From Paenibacillus sp. FSL H7-0357 (GTDB lineage Bacteria > Bacillota > Bacilli > Paenibacillales > Paenibacillaceae), in contig NZ_CP009241.1 of assembly GCF_000758525.1 (NCBI RefSeq), positions 6,921,001 to 6,985,000 of the forward strand: a DNA stretch of 64,000 nucleotides. Direction: 5' to 3'. The position numbers were made by a program, and so were the translations under genes. Below are positions 8,140 through 20,581 of this stretch, piece by piece; positions within the stretch are counted from its first letter, which is position 1, and each line of letters begins with the position of its first letter. The notes beneath the pieces are model-generated. The model did no database searches and had not been told where the DNA came from. It was given only the letters and a program-made list of their open reading frames with translations.

Positions 8140-8892
8140 CTACACATTCAGTTTCGTGAAAATTTCCATGCCGTCCGGTGTAACTGCTACTGTATGCTCG
8201 AAGTGAGCACACAATGAACCGTCTACCGTAACGACCGTCCAGTTATCTTCCAGCGTTCTGACATATCTGTCCCCTACGTTCACCATCGGCTCAATCGCGA
8301 GTACCATACCCGGTTTCAGACGTGGTCCGCGGTCCGCTATGCCATAGTTCGGAATTTGCGGTTCTTCATGCAGTTTTGCCCCGATGCCGTGACCCACATA
8401 CTCTCTTACGACGGAGAATCCGGCGTCTTCAATAGTTTGCTGGATCGCATGGGAGATTGTAAACAAGCGCACATCCGGTTTGACTAACGCCAGTCCTGCG
8501 TACAAGGAGCCTTCCGTGACGTCCAGCAAGCGCTGAGCTTCATCAGAAATGCTGCCCACTCCGTAGGTCCAAGCGGAATCACCGTGATAACCGCGGTACT
8601 CTGCACCGATATCAAGCGTTATTATATCGCCTTCCATCAATTTGCGTTTACCCGGAAATCCATGCACCAATTGTTCGTTGACTGAAGCGCAAATGCTGGC
8701 AGGAAAACCGTTGTAACCTTTGAAAGACGGCACAGCACCTTGACTGCGAATGTATTGATCGGCGATTCTGTCGAGCTCTCCGGTTGTGATGCCAGGCTGG
8801 ATAGCCTCAGCGATCAACCGGTGACTCTCGGCAACAATTCGACCAGCTTCCCTCATAAAGGCAAGTTCCTGCTCGGATTTACAAATGATCAT
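8140..8892 (-). CDS. map: Methionine aminopeptidase, type I
   Basis: 250 residues; removes the N-terminal Met of new proteins using two metal ions. Visible ligands include Asp in [16 protein letters not shown], His in [15 protein letters not shown], and Glu in AIEPMVN and HFEHTVAVT. The start [13 protein letters not shown] is set by GAGG eight bases upstream; the longer frame is not needed. It begins 4 bases after the adk stop, within the spc segment, as in Bacillus. Confidence 0.96.
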   Translation of the reverse strand: MIICKSEQELAFMREAGRIVAESHRLIAEAIQPGITTGELDRIADQYIRSQGAVPSFKGYNGFPASICASVNEQLVHGFPGKRKLMEGDIITLDIGAEYRGYHGDSAWTYGVGSISDEAQRLLDVTEGSLYAGLALVKPDVRLFTISHAIQQTIEDAGFSVVREYVGHGIGAKLHEEPQIPNYGIADRGPRLKPGMVLAIEPMVNVGDRYVRTLEDNWTVVTVDGSLCAHFEHTVAVTPDGMEIFTKLNV

Positions 8893-8896
8893 TACA

Positions 8897-9631
<735 letters not shown>

Positions 9632-9638
9632 CTATCCA

Positions 9639-10937
9639 CTATTTATTGATGAAGCCTTTGTAATGGCGTTTGATCAATTGGCTCTCGATCTGCTTCATGG
9701 TATCCAATGCTACACCGATAACGATCAGGATGGATGTACCACCAATCTGAACCGAATCAGGTAGACCGGAGAGCTTCCCGAAGAATACAGGAAGTACGGA
9801 TATAAACGCCAAGAACAGCGCGCCGGACATAGTCAGACGGGACATTACCTTGGTGAGATATTTCTCCGTTGCTTTACCAGGACGAATGCCCGGGATATAA
9901 CCGCCATTCTTCTTCATGTTATCGGCCATCTGCTGTGGATTCATCTGAACAAACGTATAGAAGAACGTAAATCCAATAATCATCAGCACATACAGAACCA
10001 TACCGAGAGGCTCATTAAACTTCAGGTTGCCAGCAACCCATTTCGCCCACTCATGTGTTGACCAGAAGCTGGAGAGTACAACCGGGAATTGCAGTAGAGA
10101 AACAGCGAAAATGACAGGAATAACGCCTGCTGCGTTAATCTTCAGCGGAATATGCGTATTCTGTCCACCATACATCTTGTTACCGACTACGCGTTTGGCA
10201 TATTGCACAGGAATCTTACGAATCCCTTGCTGTACGAAGATTACTCCAACAATAATCGCCGCAACCAAGATCAACACGATAACGACTTTAAGAATATTAA
10301 GGAACATCTGATCCGGCTGTATAAAGCTGGACTGAGCCGTAGCCGTGATATGTCCCGGTATGGCAGCGACGATTCCCGCAAAAATCAGGATCGAAATCCC
10401 GTTTCCTATTCCCTTTTCCGTGATCTGCTCACCCAGCCACATCAGGAACGATGTACCTGCAGTCAGAATGATCGCGATAAGCAGGTAATCCGCAAAGGTT
10501 GCATTCGGAATCATCTCAGTGCTGTAGATCCGGTTGAATCCGATTGAAGTCGCAAACGCTTGAATCAGACCGAGCACTACTGTGCCGTAACGGGTGACTT
10601 GCGCCAGTTGCTTTTTCCCGTGCTCCCCTTGTTTAGCCCATTCGGCAAACTTAGGGATAACATCCATCGACAGTAATTGCACGATGATCGATGCTGTAAT
10701 GTACGGGTAAATACTAATCGCAAAAATCGAGAAGTTTTTGAGCGCTCCGCCCGAGAAGGTGTTCAGAAGACCCATCAAAGCGTCGCCGCTTTGATTTGTT
10801 GTTTCCAGTACTTCTTTGTTCACACCAGGAACCGGTACAAACGAACCGAGTCGGTAGATGATCAGAACGAACAGGGTAAACAGGATCTTTTTGCGCAAAT
10901 CTTCAATATGCCATATATTCTTAAGCGTCTTGAACAT
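9639..10937 (-). CDS. secY: Preprotein translocase subunit SecY
   Basis: 432 residues with ten predicted membrane helices forming the protein-conducting channel. Conserved pieces: FGGALKNFSIFAISIYPYI-like plug region (SGGALKNFSIFA), YASRR-like NGGYIPGIRPGKATEKYL before helix 9, and the C-terminal KQIESQLIKRHYKGF. The start codon overlaps the rplO stop by one base (TAATG), so translation is coupled. SecE is encoded elsewhere in this window. Confidence 0.97.
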   Translation of the reverse strand: MFKTLKNIWHIEDLRKKILFTLFVLIIYRLGSFVPVPGVNKEVLETTNQSGDALMGLLNTFSGGALKNFSIFAISIYPYITASIIVQLLSMDVIPKFAEWAKQGEHGKKQLAQVTRYGTVVLGLIQAFATSIGFNRIYSTEMIPNATFADYLLIAIILTAGTSFLMWLGEQITEKGIGNGISILIFAGIVAAIPGHITATAQSSFIQPDQMFLNILKVVIVLILVAAIIVGVIFVQQGIRKIPVQYAKRVVGNKMYGGQNTHIPLKINAAGVIPVIFAVSLLQFPVVLSSFWSTHEWAKWVAGNLKFNEPLGMVLYVLMIIGFTFFYTFVQMNPQQMADNMKKNGGYIPGIRPGKATEKYLTKVMSRLTMSGALFLAFISVLPVFFGKLSGLPDSVQIGGTSILIVIGVALDTMKQIESQLIKRHYKGFINK

Positions 10938-11377
10938 TAGATCACCTCGGTTTTACCGCCGGCAGCCTCGATTTTCTCTACCGCAGATTGAGAGAACTTA
11001 TTTGCTTGTACAGTCAATTTAACGGCTAGTTCGCCGTTACCGAGAATCTTAATGCCGCTTTTGGAATTCTTGACAACACCAGTTTCAATCAGCAACTGTG
11101 GAGTCACTTCAGTTCCTTCAGCAAAGCTATTCAGATCTTCCAGGTTCACAATCGCATACTCTTTACGGGTAGGATTGATGAAACCACGTTTAGGCAGACG
11201 ACGATAGAGTGGGTTTTGTCCACCCTCGAAGCCGGGACGAACACCACCGCCGGAACGGGAGTTTTGACCCTTATGACCGCGACCGGAAGTTTTTCCGTTA
11301 CCGCTACTAGGTCCGCGACCAACGCGATTGCGTTCTTTGCGGGAACCCGGAGCTGGAGCAAGTTCATGTAACTTCAT
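10937..11377 (-). CDS. rplO: 50S ribosomal protein L15
   Basis: 146 residues starting [20 protein letters not shown], with the glycine-rich arm [20 protein letters not shown] that threads into 23S rRNA. AAGGAGGTG lies six bases before this ATG, so the frame's extra upstream Met is not used. It overlaps secY by one base. Confidence 0.97.
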   Translation of the reverse strand: MKLHELAPAPGSRKERNRVGRGPSSGNGKTSGRGHKGQNSRSGGGVRPGFEGGQNPLYRRLPKRGFINPTRKEYAIVNLEDLNSFAEGTEVTPQLLIETGVVKNSKSGIKILGNGELAVKLTVQANKFSQSAVEKIEAAGGKTEVI

Positions 11378-11417
11378 CGTTTGCACCTCCTTATGTTTGT
11401 TAATTTATGCGAGGCGT

Positions 11418-11603
11418 TTAGCCTTCGATTTCTGTAACGGACAGCAAGTGGCTCACTTTGTTGATCATTCCGCGAATTGCAGGAGTGTCATTGTGAACCA
11501 CGGACGAGTTAGTCTTACGCAGGCCGAGCGTCTTAACAGTAACACGTTGTGTTTCTGGACGTCCAATTACGCTGCGTACGAGGGTAATTTGCAATTTTGC
11601 CAT
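11418..11603 (-). CDS. rpmD: 50S ribosomal protein L30
   Basis: 61 residues, [20 protein letters not shown], typical short bacterial L30 with the [20 protein letters not shown] core. 14 bases after rpsE. Confidence 0.96.
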   Translation of the reverse strand: MAKLQITLVRSVIGRPETQRVTVKTLGLRKTNSSVVHNDTPAIRGMINKVSHLLSVTEIEG

Positions 11604-11617
11604 TGACGTTCCCCTCC

Positions 11618-12115
11618 TTAACCGCGCAATTCTTCGACAGATTTGCCGCGAAGTTTCGCGACCTCTTCAATGCGTTTCAGACGGGAAAGACCCTCTAAAG
11701 TTGCATTGACCATGTTCATGGAATTCGAAGAACCCAAAGATTTTGTCAAGATGTCGCCAACGCCTGCCAATTCCAATACCGCACGAACTGGACCGCCGGC
11801 AATAACGCCAGTACCTTCCGATGCTGGTTTCAGCAGCACGCGTCCTGCGCCGAAATGTCCAGTAACCAGATGGGGAATCGAAGTTCCTACGATTGGAATG
11901 TGAATCAGGTTTTTCTTGGCGTCTTCAATGCCTTTACGGATGGCATCCGGAACTTCGCCGGCTTTACCGATACCAGCACCAACGTAGCCGTTGCCATCGC
12001 CCACAACAACAAGTGCACTAAAGCTGAAACGGCGTCCGCCTTTTACAACTTTTGCTACACGGTTAATGTGTACAACTCTTTCTGTCAGCTCTAAACTGTT
12101 CGGATCTACACGCAA
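11618..12115 (-). CDS. rpsE: 30S ribosomal protein S5
   Basis: 165 residues. Double-stranded RNA-binding fold with [20 protein letters not shown] and [21 protein letters not shown]5 is needed for mRNA unwinding at the entry channel and decoding fidelity. The loop near VKGGRRFSF, where spectinomycin-resistance changes occur, appears ordinary. 27 bases after rplR. Confidence 0.97.
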   Translation of the reverse strand: MRVDPNSLELTERVVHINRVAKVVKGGRRFSFSALVVVGDGNGYVGAGIGKAGEVPDAIRKGIEDAKKNLIHIPIVGTSIPHLVTGHFGAGRVLLKPASEGTGVIAGGPVRAVLELAGVGDILTKSLGSSNSMNMVNATLEGLSRLKRIEEVAKLRGKSVEELRG

Positions 12116-12142
12116 GTCGTTAACCTCCTTTTAAGAAATATT

Positions 12143-12511
12143 CTAGAATTCAAGACCAGCTTCGCGAGCTGCATCAGCCAAAGCCTGAATTCGTCCATGG
12201 TACAAGTATCCACCGCGGTCAAATACAACCACTGCATAACCTTTAGCTTTAGCACGCTCAGCGATCAGTTGACCTACTTTGCTTGCAGCTTCAACGCTGC
12301 CGCCATTGCCGATTGTAGCGCTCAGATCTTTATCAAGTGTCGAGGCAGATACGATTGTAACGCCTGTCACGTCATCGATCAATTGAGCGTAGATGTGTTT
12401 CGAAGAACGGAACACGTTCAAACGTGGACGCTCAGTAGTTCCCTGGATTTTTTTACGAACACGCAGGTGTCTTTTGAGACGAGCCTTGTTTTTATCCTCT
12501 TTTGTAATCAT
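12143..12511 (-). CDS. rplR: 50S ribosomal protein L18
   Basis: 122 residues; binds 5S rRNA in the central protuberance. The start is [20 protein letters not shown]; the core [20 protein letters not shown] and the ending [20 protein letters not shown] are typical. It follows rplF by 84 bases. Confidence 0.97.
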   Translation of the reverse strand: MITKEDKNKARLKRHLRVRKKIQGTTERPRLNVFRSSKHIYAQLIDDVTGVTIVSASTLDKDLSATIGNGGSVEAASKVGQLIAERAKAKGYAVVVFDRGGYLYHGRIQALADAAREAGLEF

Positions 12512-12595
12512 GACTTCCCTTTCACTCCCTTCAGTTTGCCGTAAACAGCTTCACTTTAAGATGCACGGGGTATCTTACAATGAAGAGTAAGCCGA

Positions 12596-13138
12596 TTATT
12601 TCTTCTTACCGGCTTTACCTTCCTTGCGGATGATACGCTCGCCTTCATATTTGATACCTTTACCTTTATACGGTTCTGGTTCACGTACGGAACGGATTTT
12701 GGCAGCATAAGCGCCAACGCGTTCTTTATCGATACCTTTAACGATGATCTTCGTGTTCGCAGGAACTTCGAACTCGATGCCCGCTTCCGGTGTAATTTCA
12801 ACCGGGTGGGAGTAACCAACGTTCAGAACGATTTTATCTCCGGATTTGCTTGCACGATATCCGACCCCAACCAGCTCCAGAGATTTCGAGAAACCTTCAG
12901 TCACACCGCTTACCATGTTGTTGACAACGGAGCGGGTTGTGCCGTGAAGTGAACGATGCAATTTGTTGTCCGACGGGCGGACAACGGTGATTTCGTTATT
13001 TTCAACTGTAACCTTCATGTCTTTATGAAGCTCACGAGTCAAAGTGCCCTTAGGACCTTTTACTGTAATAACGGCGTTGTCCAAAGTGACATCTACACCG
13101 CTAGGTACTGCGATTGGTTTGCGACCAATACGAGACAT
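12596..13138 (-). CDS. rplF: 50S ribosomal protein L6
   Basis: 180 residues beginning [20 protein letters not shown], with the C-terminal signature [17 protein letters not shown]6 lies near the factor-binding site and contacts the sarcin-ricin loop region. The downstream ATG is used because AGGAGG is correctly spaced from it. 30 bases after rpsH. Confidence 0.97.
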   Translation of the reverse strand: MSRIGRKPIAVPSGVDVTLDNAVITVKGPKGTLTRELHKDMKVTVENNEITVVRPSDNKLHRSLHGTTRSVVNNMVSGVTEGFSKSLELVGVGYRASKSGDKIVLNVGYSHPVEITPEAGIEFEVPANTKIIVKGIDKERVGAYAAKIRSVREPEPYKGKGIKYEGERIIRKEGKAGKKK

Positions 13139-13168
13139 GTGTTGCACCTCCTTATCTTGTGACGTTTA

Positions 13169-13567
13169 TTACCAAATGTAGCAGACAACTTCTCCGCCCG
13201 ATTTTGATTGACGAGCTTCTTTGTCGGTCATAACTCCCTTAGATGTGGAGATAATCGCGATTCCTAGGCCGCCGAGTACACGAGGCACTTCATTGCTCTT
13301 CGTGTAAACGCGAAGGCCTGGTTTACTGATTCTTTTCAGACCAGAGATAACACGCTCTTGGTTAGGGCCGTATTTCAAGAAGATACGGATAATCCCTTGT
13401 TTGCTATCTTCAACGAATTCCGCATCACGGATGAAACCTTCACGCTTCAAGATGTCCGCGATTTGTTTTTTCATAGTAGAAGCAGGCATTTCTACTGTCT
13501 CGTGACGCACAGTGTTGGCGTTACGAATACGAGTAAGCATATCTGCAATAGGATCAGACATAGTCAT
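13169..13567 (-). CDS. rpsH: 30S ribosomal protein S8
   Basis: 132 residues, [20 protein letters not shown], with [20 protein letters not shown] and the C-terminal [19 protein letters not shown]8 binds the central domain of 16S rRNA; in enterobacteria it represses the spc operon, but no S8 target hairpin was recognised here. GGAGG lies nine bases upstream. Confidence 0.97.
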   Translation of the reverse strand: MTMSDPIADMLTRIRNANTVRHETVEMPASTMKKQIADILKREGFIRDAEFVEDSKQGIIRIFLKYGPNQERVISGLKRISKPGLRVYTKSNEVPRVLGGLGIAIISTSKGVMTDKEARQSKSGGEVVCYIW

Positions 13568-13599
13568 GTGTGTAAACCTCCTTCCCGTTTATAAACTTC

Positions 13600-13785
13600 T
13601 TACCAACTTGCTTTTTTCACGCCAGGGATCTGGCCTTTATAAGCTAACTCACGGAAACAAATTCTGCAAATTTTGAACTTTTGCAGTACCGAATGTGGAC
13701 GACCGCAACGCTCACAACGTGTATATGCACGTACTTTGAACTTAGGCTCGCGTTGTTGTTTAACTTTCATCGAAGTTTTTGCCAC
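13600..13785 (-). CDS. rpsZ: 30S ribosomal protein S14, zinc type
   Basis: 61 residues, short S14 with CERC (about 24-27) and CRIC (about 40-43) forming the zinc ribbon, so this is the C+ paralogue. No zinc-independent longer S14 is present in the window. Lies between rplE and rpsH in the spc segment. Confidence 0.96.
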   Translation of the reverse strand: MAKTSMKVKQQREPKFKVRAYTRCERCGRPHSVLQKFKICRICFRELAYKGQIPGVKKASW

Positions 13786-13830
13786 TTTAGCCTGACACCT
13801 CCTAAACAGTTTCGGAGAAATGGATGATTC

Positions 13831-14373
13831 TTACTTAGCGAAAGGCATTCCCAGCTGATTCAGCAGCTCACGGGATTCCTCATCCGTCTTTGCAGTCGTT
13901 ACGATAACGATGTCCATACCGCGGACCTTATCCACTTTGTCATACTCGATTTCTGGGAAGATCAGTTGTTCTTTAAGACCAAGCGTGTAGTTACCACGGC
14001 CGTCAAAGGCTTTAGTGGAAACACCGCGGAAGTCACGTACGCGTGGAAGCGTTACGTTGAACAATTTGTCCAGGAAGTAATACATACGCTCGCCGCGCAG
14101 TGTTACTTTAACCCCAATCGGCATATTTTCGCGCAGTTTGAAACCGGCGATGGATTTTTTAGCTTTAGTGATTACTGGCTTTTGACCAGCGATCAGTTGC
14201 AAGTCATTAACTGCAGCATCAAGTACTTTGGAGTTCTGAACAGCGTCACCCACACCCATGTTGATGACAACCTTCTCGATCTTAGGTACTTGCATAACAG
14301 TTGTATAGTTAAACTTCTGCATCAGAGCAGGTGTTATTTCATTCAAATAACGTTCTTTCATTCTTGCTGCCAT
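13831..14373 (-). CDS. rplE: 50S ribosomal protein L5
   Basis: 180 residues starting [20 protein letters not shown], with [17 protein letters not shown] and [21 protein letters not shown]5 binds 5S rRNA and contacts P-site tRNA. AAGGAGG precedes the ATG. Confidence 0.97.
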   Translation of the reverse strand: MAARMKERYLNEITPALMQKFNYTTVMQVPKIEKVVINMGVGDAVQNSKVLDAAVNDLQLIAGQKPVITKAKKSIAGFKLRENMPIGVKVTLRGERMYYFLDKLFNVTLPRVRDFRGVSTKAFDGRGNYTLGLKEQLIFPEIEYDKVDKVRGMDIVIVTTAKTDEESRELLNQLGMPFAK

Positions 14374-14403
14374 GAAGATTTACCTCCTTTCTTTAGGACT
14401 GTA

Positions 14404-14757
14404 TTAGTCGATAATCTCTCCGGATCTCTTTGCTACCCGAACCTTCTTACCGTTATCGAGTACTTTGTAACCGATACGAGTAACTTTACCGCTCTTCGGA
14501 TCGATGTGCATTACGTTGGACACATGAATCGAAGCTTCTTGTTCGATGATTCCGCCTTGCGGATTCAACTGGTTAGGCTTCTGGTGTTTTTTCACCATGT
14601 TCACGCCTTCTACCAGGACGCGGTTTTCACGAGGATAAGCAGCGATGACACGGCCTTTTTTACCTTTGTCTTTCCCGCTGATCACAAGTACCACATCATC
14701 TTTCTTCACATGCAGTTTATTGTTATGGGATTCCAGAACTTTTTTCACTCTAGGCAT
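14404..14757 (-). CDS. rplX: 50S ribosomal protein L24
   Basis: 117 residues; KOW motif [20 protein letters not shown] near residue 20. L24 starts large-subunit assembly at the 5' part of 23S rRNA. The first codons [19 protein letters not shown] fit the long Gram-positive form. Confidence 0.97.
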   Translation of the reverse strand: MPRVKKVLESHNNKLHVKKDDVVLVISGKDKGKKGRVIAAYPRENRVLVEGVNMVKKHQKPNQLNPQGGIIEQEASIHVSNVMHIDPKSGKVTRIGYKVLDNGKKVRVAKRSGEIID

Positions 14758-14817
14758 TTATTACACCTCCTATGACTAACCTTCTCAGAACTTCACGTTA
14801 CTTTAGGGGTAACTTTT

Positions 14818-15186
14818 TTAGATTACTTCCGGTGCCAAGGAAACGATCTTCATGTAGTCTTTATCGCGAAGTTCGCGAGCAACTGGTCCGAAGATACGTG
14901 TTCCGCGCGGGCTTCTGTCGTCTTTAACAACAACAGCTGCATTTTCGTCGAATGCGATGTAAGAACCGTCTTTACGGCGCACAGAACGTTTAGTACGAAC
15001 AACCACCGCTTTAACAACATCACCCTTTTTGACAACGCCGCCTGGTGTTGCTTGTTTAACGGAACAAACGATCAGATCACCGATTGCTGCTGTACGGCGT
15101 CCAGTACCACCCAGTACGCGGATACACATCAGTTCCTTCGCACCAGAGTTATCAGCCACATGCAAACGTGTAAATGGTTGAATCAT
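14818..15186 (-). CDS. rplN: 50S ribosomal protein L14
   Basis: 122 residues, [20 protein letters not shown], with the family signature in [20 protein letters not shown]. It sits at the subunit interface with L19. Gap of 39 bases to rpsQ. Confidence 0.97.
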   Translation of the reverse strand: MIQPFTRLHVADNSGAKELMCIRVLGGTGRRTAAIGDLIVCSVKQATPGGVVKKGDVVKAVVVRTKRSVRRKDGSYIAFDENAAVVVKDDRSPRGTRIFGPVARELRDKDYMKIVSLAPEVI

Positions 15187-15225
15187 TATTAATTTCCTCC
15201 TTCCGGAAAGGCTCTGCTCATTATC

Positions 15226-15492
15226 TTAGATGATAACCGCTTTTTCAACCACTTCAACAAGTCTCCAACGTTTGTCTTTAGACAAAGGACGAGTTTCCAT
15301 GATTTTTACAGTATCACCGATTTTAGCAACGTTTTCCTCATCATGTGCTTTGAATTTATTCGTAGACTTGATGCGTTTGTGATACAAATTGTGTTTCTTA
15401 TAGGTTTCAACAGCAATTACGATGGTTTTATCCATTTTGTCGCTGACTACTTTACCGATCAGCACCTTACGTGCATTACGTTCTTCGCTCAT
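15226..15492 (-). CDS. rpsQ: 30S ribosomal protein S17
   Basis: 88 residues, OB-fold, [20 protein letters not shown] with the signature [20 protein letters not shown]. Early binder of 16S rRNA. 43 bases after rpmC. Confidence 0.97.
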   Translation of the reverse strand: MSEERNARKVLIGKVVSDKMDKTIVIAVETYKKHNLYHKRIKSTNKFKAHDEENVAKIGDTVKIMETRPLSKDKRWRLVEVVEKAVII

Positions 15493-15535
15493 AGTTAGCC
15501 TCCTTCCTGATTACGGATCATTAATCCGCCCTCAC

Positions 15536-15733
15536 TTAGCTGATCCCGAGTACTCTTTGATGGATAACGGTTTTAGCACGAGCTATTTCCTTACGCACAT
15601 CACGAATCCGAGTCGGGTTATCCAATTGGCCAGTTGCCAATTGAAAACGGAGATTGAAAAGTTCTTCTTTGAATCCTGCGATCTTTTGTTCAATCTCGGC
15701 AGTGGTTAAGTTGCGAAGTTCATTAGCTTTCAT
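15536..15733 (-). CDS. rpmC: 50S ribosomal protein L29
   Basis: 65 residues starting [20 protein letters not shown]; two-helix protein at the tunnel exit where trigger factor and SRP bind. The start overlaps the end of rplP by 11 bases; the extra codons of the longer frame lie inside rplP and are not used. Confidence 0.96.
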   Translation of the reverse strand: MKANELRNLTTAEIEQKIAGFKEELFNLRFQLATGQLDNPTRIRDVRKEIARAKTVIHQRVLGIS

Positions 15734-16157
15734 TTGCTTCACCACCCAATTCTTCACGTTTCACAAACTTAGTCTTGATAGGCAGCTTGTGAGCGGCAAG
15801 ACGCATCGCTTCACGAGCGATTTCTTCCGACACGCCTCCGAGTTCGAACATAATCTTGCCCGGTTTAACTACGGCTACCCATTTCTCAACGTTACCTTTA
15901 CCACTACCCATACGAACCTCAAGAGGTTTTTGAGTAATAGGCTTATCTGGGAAAATCTTGATCCAAACTTGACCGCCACGTTTGATGTAACGTGTCATTG
16001 CGATACGGGCAGCTTCGATCTGACGGTTAGTGATCCAAGACGGCTCCAAAGCTTGCAAGCCGAATTCGCCGAAGTTCAATTCGGTACCGCCTTTTGCCAT
16101 ACCCTTCATGTGACCGCGTTGTTGCTTGCGGTGTTTAACGCGTTTTGGTACCAACAT
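15723..16157 (-). CDS. rplP: 50S ribosomal protein L16
   Basis: 144 residues, [20 protein letters not shown], with [20 protein letters not shown] [20 protein letters not shown]. It organises the A-site tRNA elbow region of the large subunit. It starts two bases after the rpsC stop and overlaps rpmC. Confidence 0.97.
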   Translation of the reverse strand: MLVPKRVKHRKQQRGHMKGMAKGGTELNFGEFGLQALEPSWITNRQIEAARIAMTRYIKRGGQVWIKIFPDKPITQKPLEVRMGSGKGNVEKWVAVVKPGKIMFELGGVSEEIAREAMRLAAHKLPIKTKFVKREELGGEANES

Positions 16158-16159
16158 GA

Positions 16160-16825
16160 TTAGTTGCCTCCTTCCTGAGCAGCTTGTTTCTTAGCTGGGG
16201 GAAGAACTTCTCCACGGTAGATCCATACTTTTACACCGATACGGCCGTAAGTAGTATGTGCTTCAGCCGTTCCGTAATCGATATCGGCACGAAGCGTATG
16301 AAGTGGAACTGTTCCTTCGCTATAACCTTCTGAACGGGCAATCTCAGCGCCGCCAAGACGTCCGCCAACTTGAGTTTTAATTCCCTTTGCACCGGAACGC
16401 ATAGTTCTTTGAATCGCTTGTTTCAGAGCACGACGGAACGATACACGACGTTCCAATTGTTGTGCAATGCTTTCAGCAACAAGAATTGCATCCAGTTCAG
16501 GGTGCTTAATTTCGTTGATGTTGATGTGAACCTTTTTGCCACCAGCGATAGTTGTAACTGCGCTGCGAAGTACTTCTACTTCTGCTCCGCCTTTACCAAT
16601 TACCATACCTGGTTTAGCAGTGTGAATTGTAACGTTCACGCGGCTTGCCGCTCTTTCGATCTCGATGCGGGAAACAGCGGAATCCTTCAACTTACCTTTA
16701 AGGTATTCCCGGATTTTGACGTCTTCCATTAAAAGAGTACCGAAATCTTTGCCTGCATACCATTTAGATTCCCAATCGCGAATAATTCCGACTCGGAGTC
16801 CGACTGGATTTACCTTTTGACCCAC
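16160..16825 (-). CDS. rpsC: 30S ribosomal protein S3
   Basis: 221 residues: N-terminal KH type-2 domain with [11 protein letters not shown] (GXXG loop, about 79-89), C-terminal domain with [14 protein letters not shown]3 forms part of the mRNA entry channel and helicase. 13 bases after rplV. Confidence 0.97.
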   Translation of the reverse strand: MGQKVNPVGLRVGIIRDWESKWYAGKDFGTLLMEDVKIREYLKGKLKDSAVSRIEIERAASRVNVTIHTAKPGMVIGKGGAEVEVLRSAVTTIAGGKKVHININEIKHPELDAILVAESIAQQLERRVSFRRALKQAIQRTMRSGAKGIKTQVGGRLGGAEIARSEGYSEGTVPLHTLRADIDYGTAEAHTTYGRIGVKVWIYRGEVLPPAKKQAAQEGGN

Positions 16826-16838
16826 GTGTTATCCCTCC

Positions 16839-17171
16839 TTATTTCTCAGATACCACCAAAGTAATGTGGCTGGTACGTTTATTGATCCGACTTGCACGGC
16901 CCATGGCGCGTGGACGGAAACGCTTCATCGTAGGACCCTGGTTAACGAAAACTTCGCTAACGAACAAACTGTTCACGTCCATAGAGTAGTTATGCTCAGC
17001 ATTGGCGATCGCCGAGTTAAGCAACTTCTCAACTACTGGAGAAGCGGATTTTGGAGTGTGGCGAAGAATTGCAATTGCTTCCCCCACTTGCTTGCCGCGA
17101 ATCAAGTCAACAACCAGTTTCGCTTTGCGAGCGGAAATCCGCACCGATCTTGCATGTGCTTTTGCTTCCAT
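16839..17171 (-). CDS. rplV: 50S ribosomal protein L22
   Basis: 110 residues. The long beta-hairpin loop that lines the exit tunnel reads [20 protein letters not shown], with no insertion or deletion of the kind linked to macrolide resistance. 31 bases after rpsS. Confidence 0.97.
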   Translation of the reverse strand: MEAKAHARSVRISARKAKLVVDLIRGKQVGEAIAILRHTPKSASPVVEKLLNSAIANAEHNYSMDVNSLFVSEVFVNQGPTMKRFRPRAMGRASRINKRTSHITLVVSEK

Positions 17172-17202
17172 TGTTTTCCCTCCTCTCGAACGAAGACCTT
17201 AA

Positions 17203-17481
17203 TTATCTTCTTGTTTTCTTATCGTCACCCGCGTGGCCTTTGTAAGTACGTGTTGGCGCGAACTCGCCCAACTTGTGACCTACCATATCTTCCGTTACGT
17301 ATACTGGCACGTGTTTACGGCCGTCATATACACCAAACGTATGTCCGATAAACTGAGGGAAAATGGTAGAGCGACGGGACCAGGTTTTAACAACGACCTT
17401 CTTATCTGCCTCGTTCAATTCCTCAACTTTTTTCAGCAGGTAGCCATCGATGAACGGCCCCTTCTTTAAACTGCGACCCAT
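17203..17481 (-). CDS. rpsS: 30S ribosomal protein S19
   Basis: 92 residues, [20 protein letters not shown], with [20 protein letters not shown]. It partners with S13 in the head of the small subunit. 76 bases after rplB. Confidence 0.97.
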   Translation of the reverse strand: MGRSLKKGPFIDGYLLKKVEELNEADKKVVVKTWSRRSTIFPQFIGHTFGVYDGRKHVPVYVTEDMVGHKLGEFAPTRTYKGHAGDDKKTRR

Positions 17482-17557
17482 GTGTGAATCCTCCCTTCAT
17501 CCGGTTCTTCAAACCGCGAATCGACGCTTCGCGTTAAGCTAACTTGCCAGAAGCGTC

Positions 17558-18388
17558 TTATTTCGTGCGGCGGCGAACGATATATTTATCAGATGCCTTG
17601 TTTTTCTTACGCGTTTTGTAGCCGAGGGTTGGTTTGCCCCAAGGAGACATAGGCGATTTCCGTCCGATTGGAGCGCGGCCTTCACCACCACCGTGTGGGT
17701 GATCGTTAGGGTTCATTACAACACCGCGTACTTCAGGACGTTTGCCCAGCCAGCGACTGCGTCCGGCTTTACCAATCTTGATCAGTTCATGATCACCGTT
17801 ACCTACGGATCCGATCGTTGCACGGCATACGCTGAGGATTCTGCGAACTTCACCGGAAGTCAAACGAACAGAAACGTATTTTTCTTCTTTACCCAGCAAT
17901 TGAGCTTCTGTACCGGCAGCGCGTACCAACTGGCCGCCCTTGCCTGGTTTAAGTTCAATGTTGTGGATAACTGTACCGACTGGAATGTTCGCCAGCGGAA
18001 GGCTGTTACCAATTTTGATGTCAGCCGCAGGGCCGGACTCAATCTTATCCCCAACTTTAAGGCCTTGAGGAGCGAGGATGTAACGTTTCTCTCCATCGGC
18101 ATAGTGGATCAAAGCAATATTGGATGTACGGTTCGGGTCATACTCGATCGTAGCAACGCTACCTGGTATGCCGTCTTTTGTACGTTTGAAGTCGATGATA
18201 CGGTATTTACGTTTGTGTCCGCCGCCATGGTGACGAACTGTAATTTTACCTTGGTTGTTACGGCCCGCATGTTTGAACAGCGGCGCAAGCAAAGATTTCT
18301 CTGGCTCATTTGTTGTGATTTCTTCAAACGTAGACACGGACATGTTACGTCTGGCCGGAGATGTCGGTTTGTACTTTTTGATTGGCAC
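17558..18388 (-). CDS. rplB: 50S ribosomal protein L2
   Basis: 276 residues. The C-terminal part contains the conserved [20 protein letters not shown] loop with the His important near the peptidyl transferase centre. N-terminal RNA-binding section around [21 protein letters not shown]2 is needed for subunit association. Confidence 0.98.
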   Translation of the reverse strand: MPIKKYKPTSPARRNMSVSTFEEITTNEPEKSLLAPLFKHAGRNNQGKITVRHHGGGHKRKYRIIDFKRTKDGIPGSVATIEYDPNRTSNIALIHYADGEKRYILAPQGLKVGDKIESGPAADIKIGNSLPLANIPVGTVIHNIELKPGKGGQLVRAAGTEAQLLGKEEKYVSVRLTSGEVRRILSVCRATIGSVGNGDHELIKIGKAGRSRWLGKRPEVRGVVMNPNDHPHGGGEGRAPIGRKSPMSPWGKPTLGYKTRKKNKASDKYIVRRRTK

Positions 18389-18415
18389 TGTATTCCCTCC
18401 TTACTTTACAGAGTA

Positions 18416-18709
18416 TTATTCTACCGCTTCAAAGAATTCGAGCGGTTTGCTGTCCGGGCTGAGCTTCACGATGGCTTTTTTCCACTCTGGAGTATATCCG
18501 GAGTATTTGCCGTAACGTTTCAGTTTGCCAGGTACGCGCATTGTGTTCACACTAACTACTTTAACTTTGAAAATAGCCTCGACAGCTTTTTTGATTTCGG
18601 TCTTGTTAGCACGGATATCCACTTCAAAAGCGTATTTCAATTCGCTCATGTATTCGGATGTGCGTTCCGTAATCACCGGACGTTTGATAATATCACGAGG
18701 ATCTTTCAT
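18416..18709 (-). CDS. rplW: 50S ribosomal protein L23
   Basis: 97 residues, [20 protein letters not shown]; docking site at the tunnel exit for trigger factor and SRP. Start codon overlaps the last base of the rplD stop, so the two are translationally coupled. Confidence 0.97.
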   Translation of the reverse strand: MKDPRDIIKRPVITERTSEYMSELKYAFEVDIRANKTEIKKAVEAIFKVKVVSVNTMRVPGKLKRYGKYSGYTPEWKKAIVKLSPDSKPLEFFEAVE

Positions 18710-19332
18710 TACGCGAACACCTCCTCTACCTTCAGAACTGCTTCTTTAGTGATGATCAGTTTGTCGTACGTCAGTACGTCAAGAACATTGATGCCGTCAG
18801 CCGCTACGAATTTCACCCCAGGGATGTTACGAGCGGAAAGTGCCACATTGTCATCATAGCTAGGAGCTACGATCAGGGCTTTGCTGCCTACTTTAAGATT
18901 GTTCAGAATCGCCGCGAATTCTTTCGTCTTCGGAGCATTCATTGTCAAGCTATCCAATACGATGATGTCATTCCCGAGTACTTTCGAGGACAACGCGGAT
19001 TTGATGGCCAAACGGCGAACTTTCTTAGGCAGTTTCCAGGAATAGCTGCGTGGTGTTGGTCCGAAGACTACGCCGCCGCCTTTCCATTGTGGAGAACGAA
19101 TGGAGCCTTGACGAGCACGACCTGTACCTTTTTGTTTCCAAGGCTTACGTCCGCCGCCACGCACTTCAGAACGTCCTTTTACTTTATGTGTACCACGACG
19201 AAGGGAAGCTCTTTGCATAAGCGCAGCTTCGTGCAGAACATGCACATTCGGTTCAATACCGAACACTGTATCGCTCAATTCAACTTCGCCAACTTCGTTA
19301 CCACTAATATTAAAAAGTGTTACTTTTGGCAT
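18709..19332 (-). CDS. rplD: 50S ribosomal protein L4
   Basis: 207 residues. The tunnel loop reads [20 protein letters not shown] then [15 protein letters not shown], without changes of the usual macrolide-resistance type. In E. coli L4 represses the S10 operon; no similar leader was recognised here. 25 bases after rplC. Confidence 0.97.
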   Translation of the reverse strand: MPKVTLFNISGNEVGEVELSDTVFGIEPNVHVLHEAALMQRASLRRGTHKVKGRSEVRGGGRKPWKQKGTGRARQGSIRSPQWKGGGVVFGPTPRSYSWKLPKKVRRLAIKSALSSKVLGNDIIVLDSLTMNAPKTKEFAAILNNLKVGSKALIVAPSYDDNVALSARNIPGVKFVAADGINVLDVLTYDKLIITKEAVLKVEEVFA

Positions 19333-19357
19333 TTCATGTTCCTCCTTTCTTCAGTAA

Positions 19358-19981
19358 TTATTTCTTAACGGTTTGTTTAACTTTCACAAAGCTGTTTTTA
19401 GGACCTGGAATAGCGCCTTTAACCAGCAATACGTTACGTTCAACGTCTACTCTGATGATTTCAAGCTTTTGAACCGTTACGGTCGTGTGACCCATATGTC
19501 CTGGCAGGCGTTTGCCCTTTGGAACACGGTTAGCTTGGATGGAACCCATGGAACCTGGTCTTCTGTGGTAACGCGATCCGTGTGCCATTGGTCCGCGGCT
19601 TTGTCCCCAGCGTTTGATAACACCTTGGAAACCTTTACCCTTAGATGTACCTGTTACGTCAACAAATTCGCCTTCAGCGAAGATATCAACCTTCAGCTCT
19701 TGTCCAACCTCGAGTGCCCCGAGGTCAACACCGCGAATTTCGCGAACGTAGCGCTTAGGTGTTGCATTTGCCTTTTTGGCGTGACCCTGTTCAGGCTTGT
19801 TGGAGCGACTTTCCTTCTTGTCGGAAAAGCCCAACTGCGCTGCTTCATATCCGTCGATATTCAGGTCTTTCTTTTGCAGTACCACACAAGGACCAGCTTC
19901 GATAACCGTAACCGCGATTACGTTACCTTCTGGAGTAAACACTTGAGTCATACCGAGTTTTTTTCCTAAGATACCTTTCAA
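19358..19981 (-). CDS. rplC: 50S ribosomal protein L3
   Basis: 207 residues. I place the start at a TTG (19979-19981) giving (M)[14 protein letters not shown], because GAGGTG is positioned correctly before it. A GTG three codons earlier lies inside that ribosome binding site. Hallmarks are [20 protein letters not shown] and HYHRRPGS-like [13 protein letters not shown]3 contacts the peptidyl transferase centre and initiates 23S folding. Confidence 0.95.
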   Translation of the reverse strand: MKGILGKKLGMTQVFTPEGNVIAVTVIEAGPCVVLQKKDLNIDGYEAAQLGFSDKKESRSNKPEQGHAKKANATPKRYVREIRGVDLGALEVGQELKVDIFAEGEFVDVTGTSKGKGFQGVIKRWGQSRGPMAHGSRYHRRPGSMGSIQANRVPKGKRLPGHMGHTTVTVQKLEIIRVDVERNVLLVKGAIPGPKNSFVKVKQTVKK

Positions 19982-20025
19982 TGTTGACACCTCTTTTCTT
20001 TTCCTAGTTGCTTTAATAGATAGTA

Positions 20026-20436
<411 letters not shown>

Positions 20437-20471
20437 TCACATCATCGCAACGTCTCAGAACAACATTTATT

Positions 20472-20500
20472 ATTATATATAATAGGCGGACACTTTGCAA
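20472..20500 (-). promoter_or_regulatory. Promoter of the S10-spc-alpha superoperon
   Basis: -35 TTGCAA (20495-20500), 17-base spacer, consensus -10 TATAAT (20472-20477) on the minus strand. The leader before rpsJ is about 130 bases. Confidence 0.85.
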
Positions 20501-20510
20501 GCGAAAATAC

Positions 20511-20545
20511 AAAACAACTCATGATTTTTTTCACAAGTTGTTTTC
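20511..20545 (-). terminator. Terminator of the globin-coupled sensor gene
   Basis: AACAACTTGTGA and TCATGAGTTGTT (20513-20542) form a 12-bp stem with two G-T pairs around six A residues, followed by TTGTATTTT on the minus strand. It insulates rpsJ from the sensor gene. Confidence 0.75.
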
Positions 20546-20581
20546 TTTCTATATATATGGCACATATGTAGTCGTTCCTAA

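Noticed and set aside
17693..18859. 388-codon plus-strand frame opposite rplB-rplW
   Set aside because: Antisense shadow spanning two ribosomal genes; no homology features.
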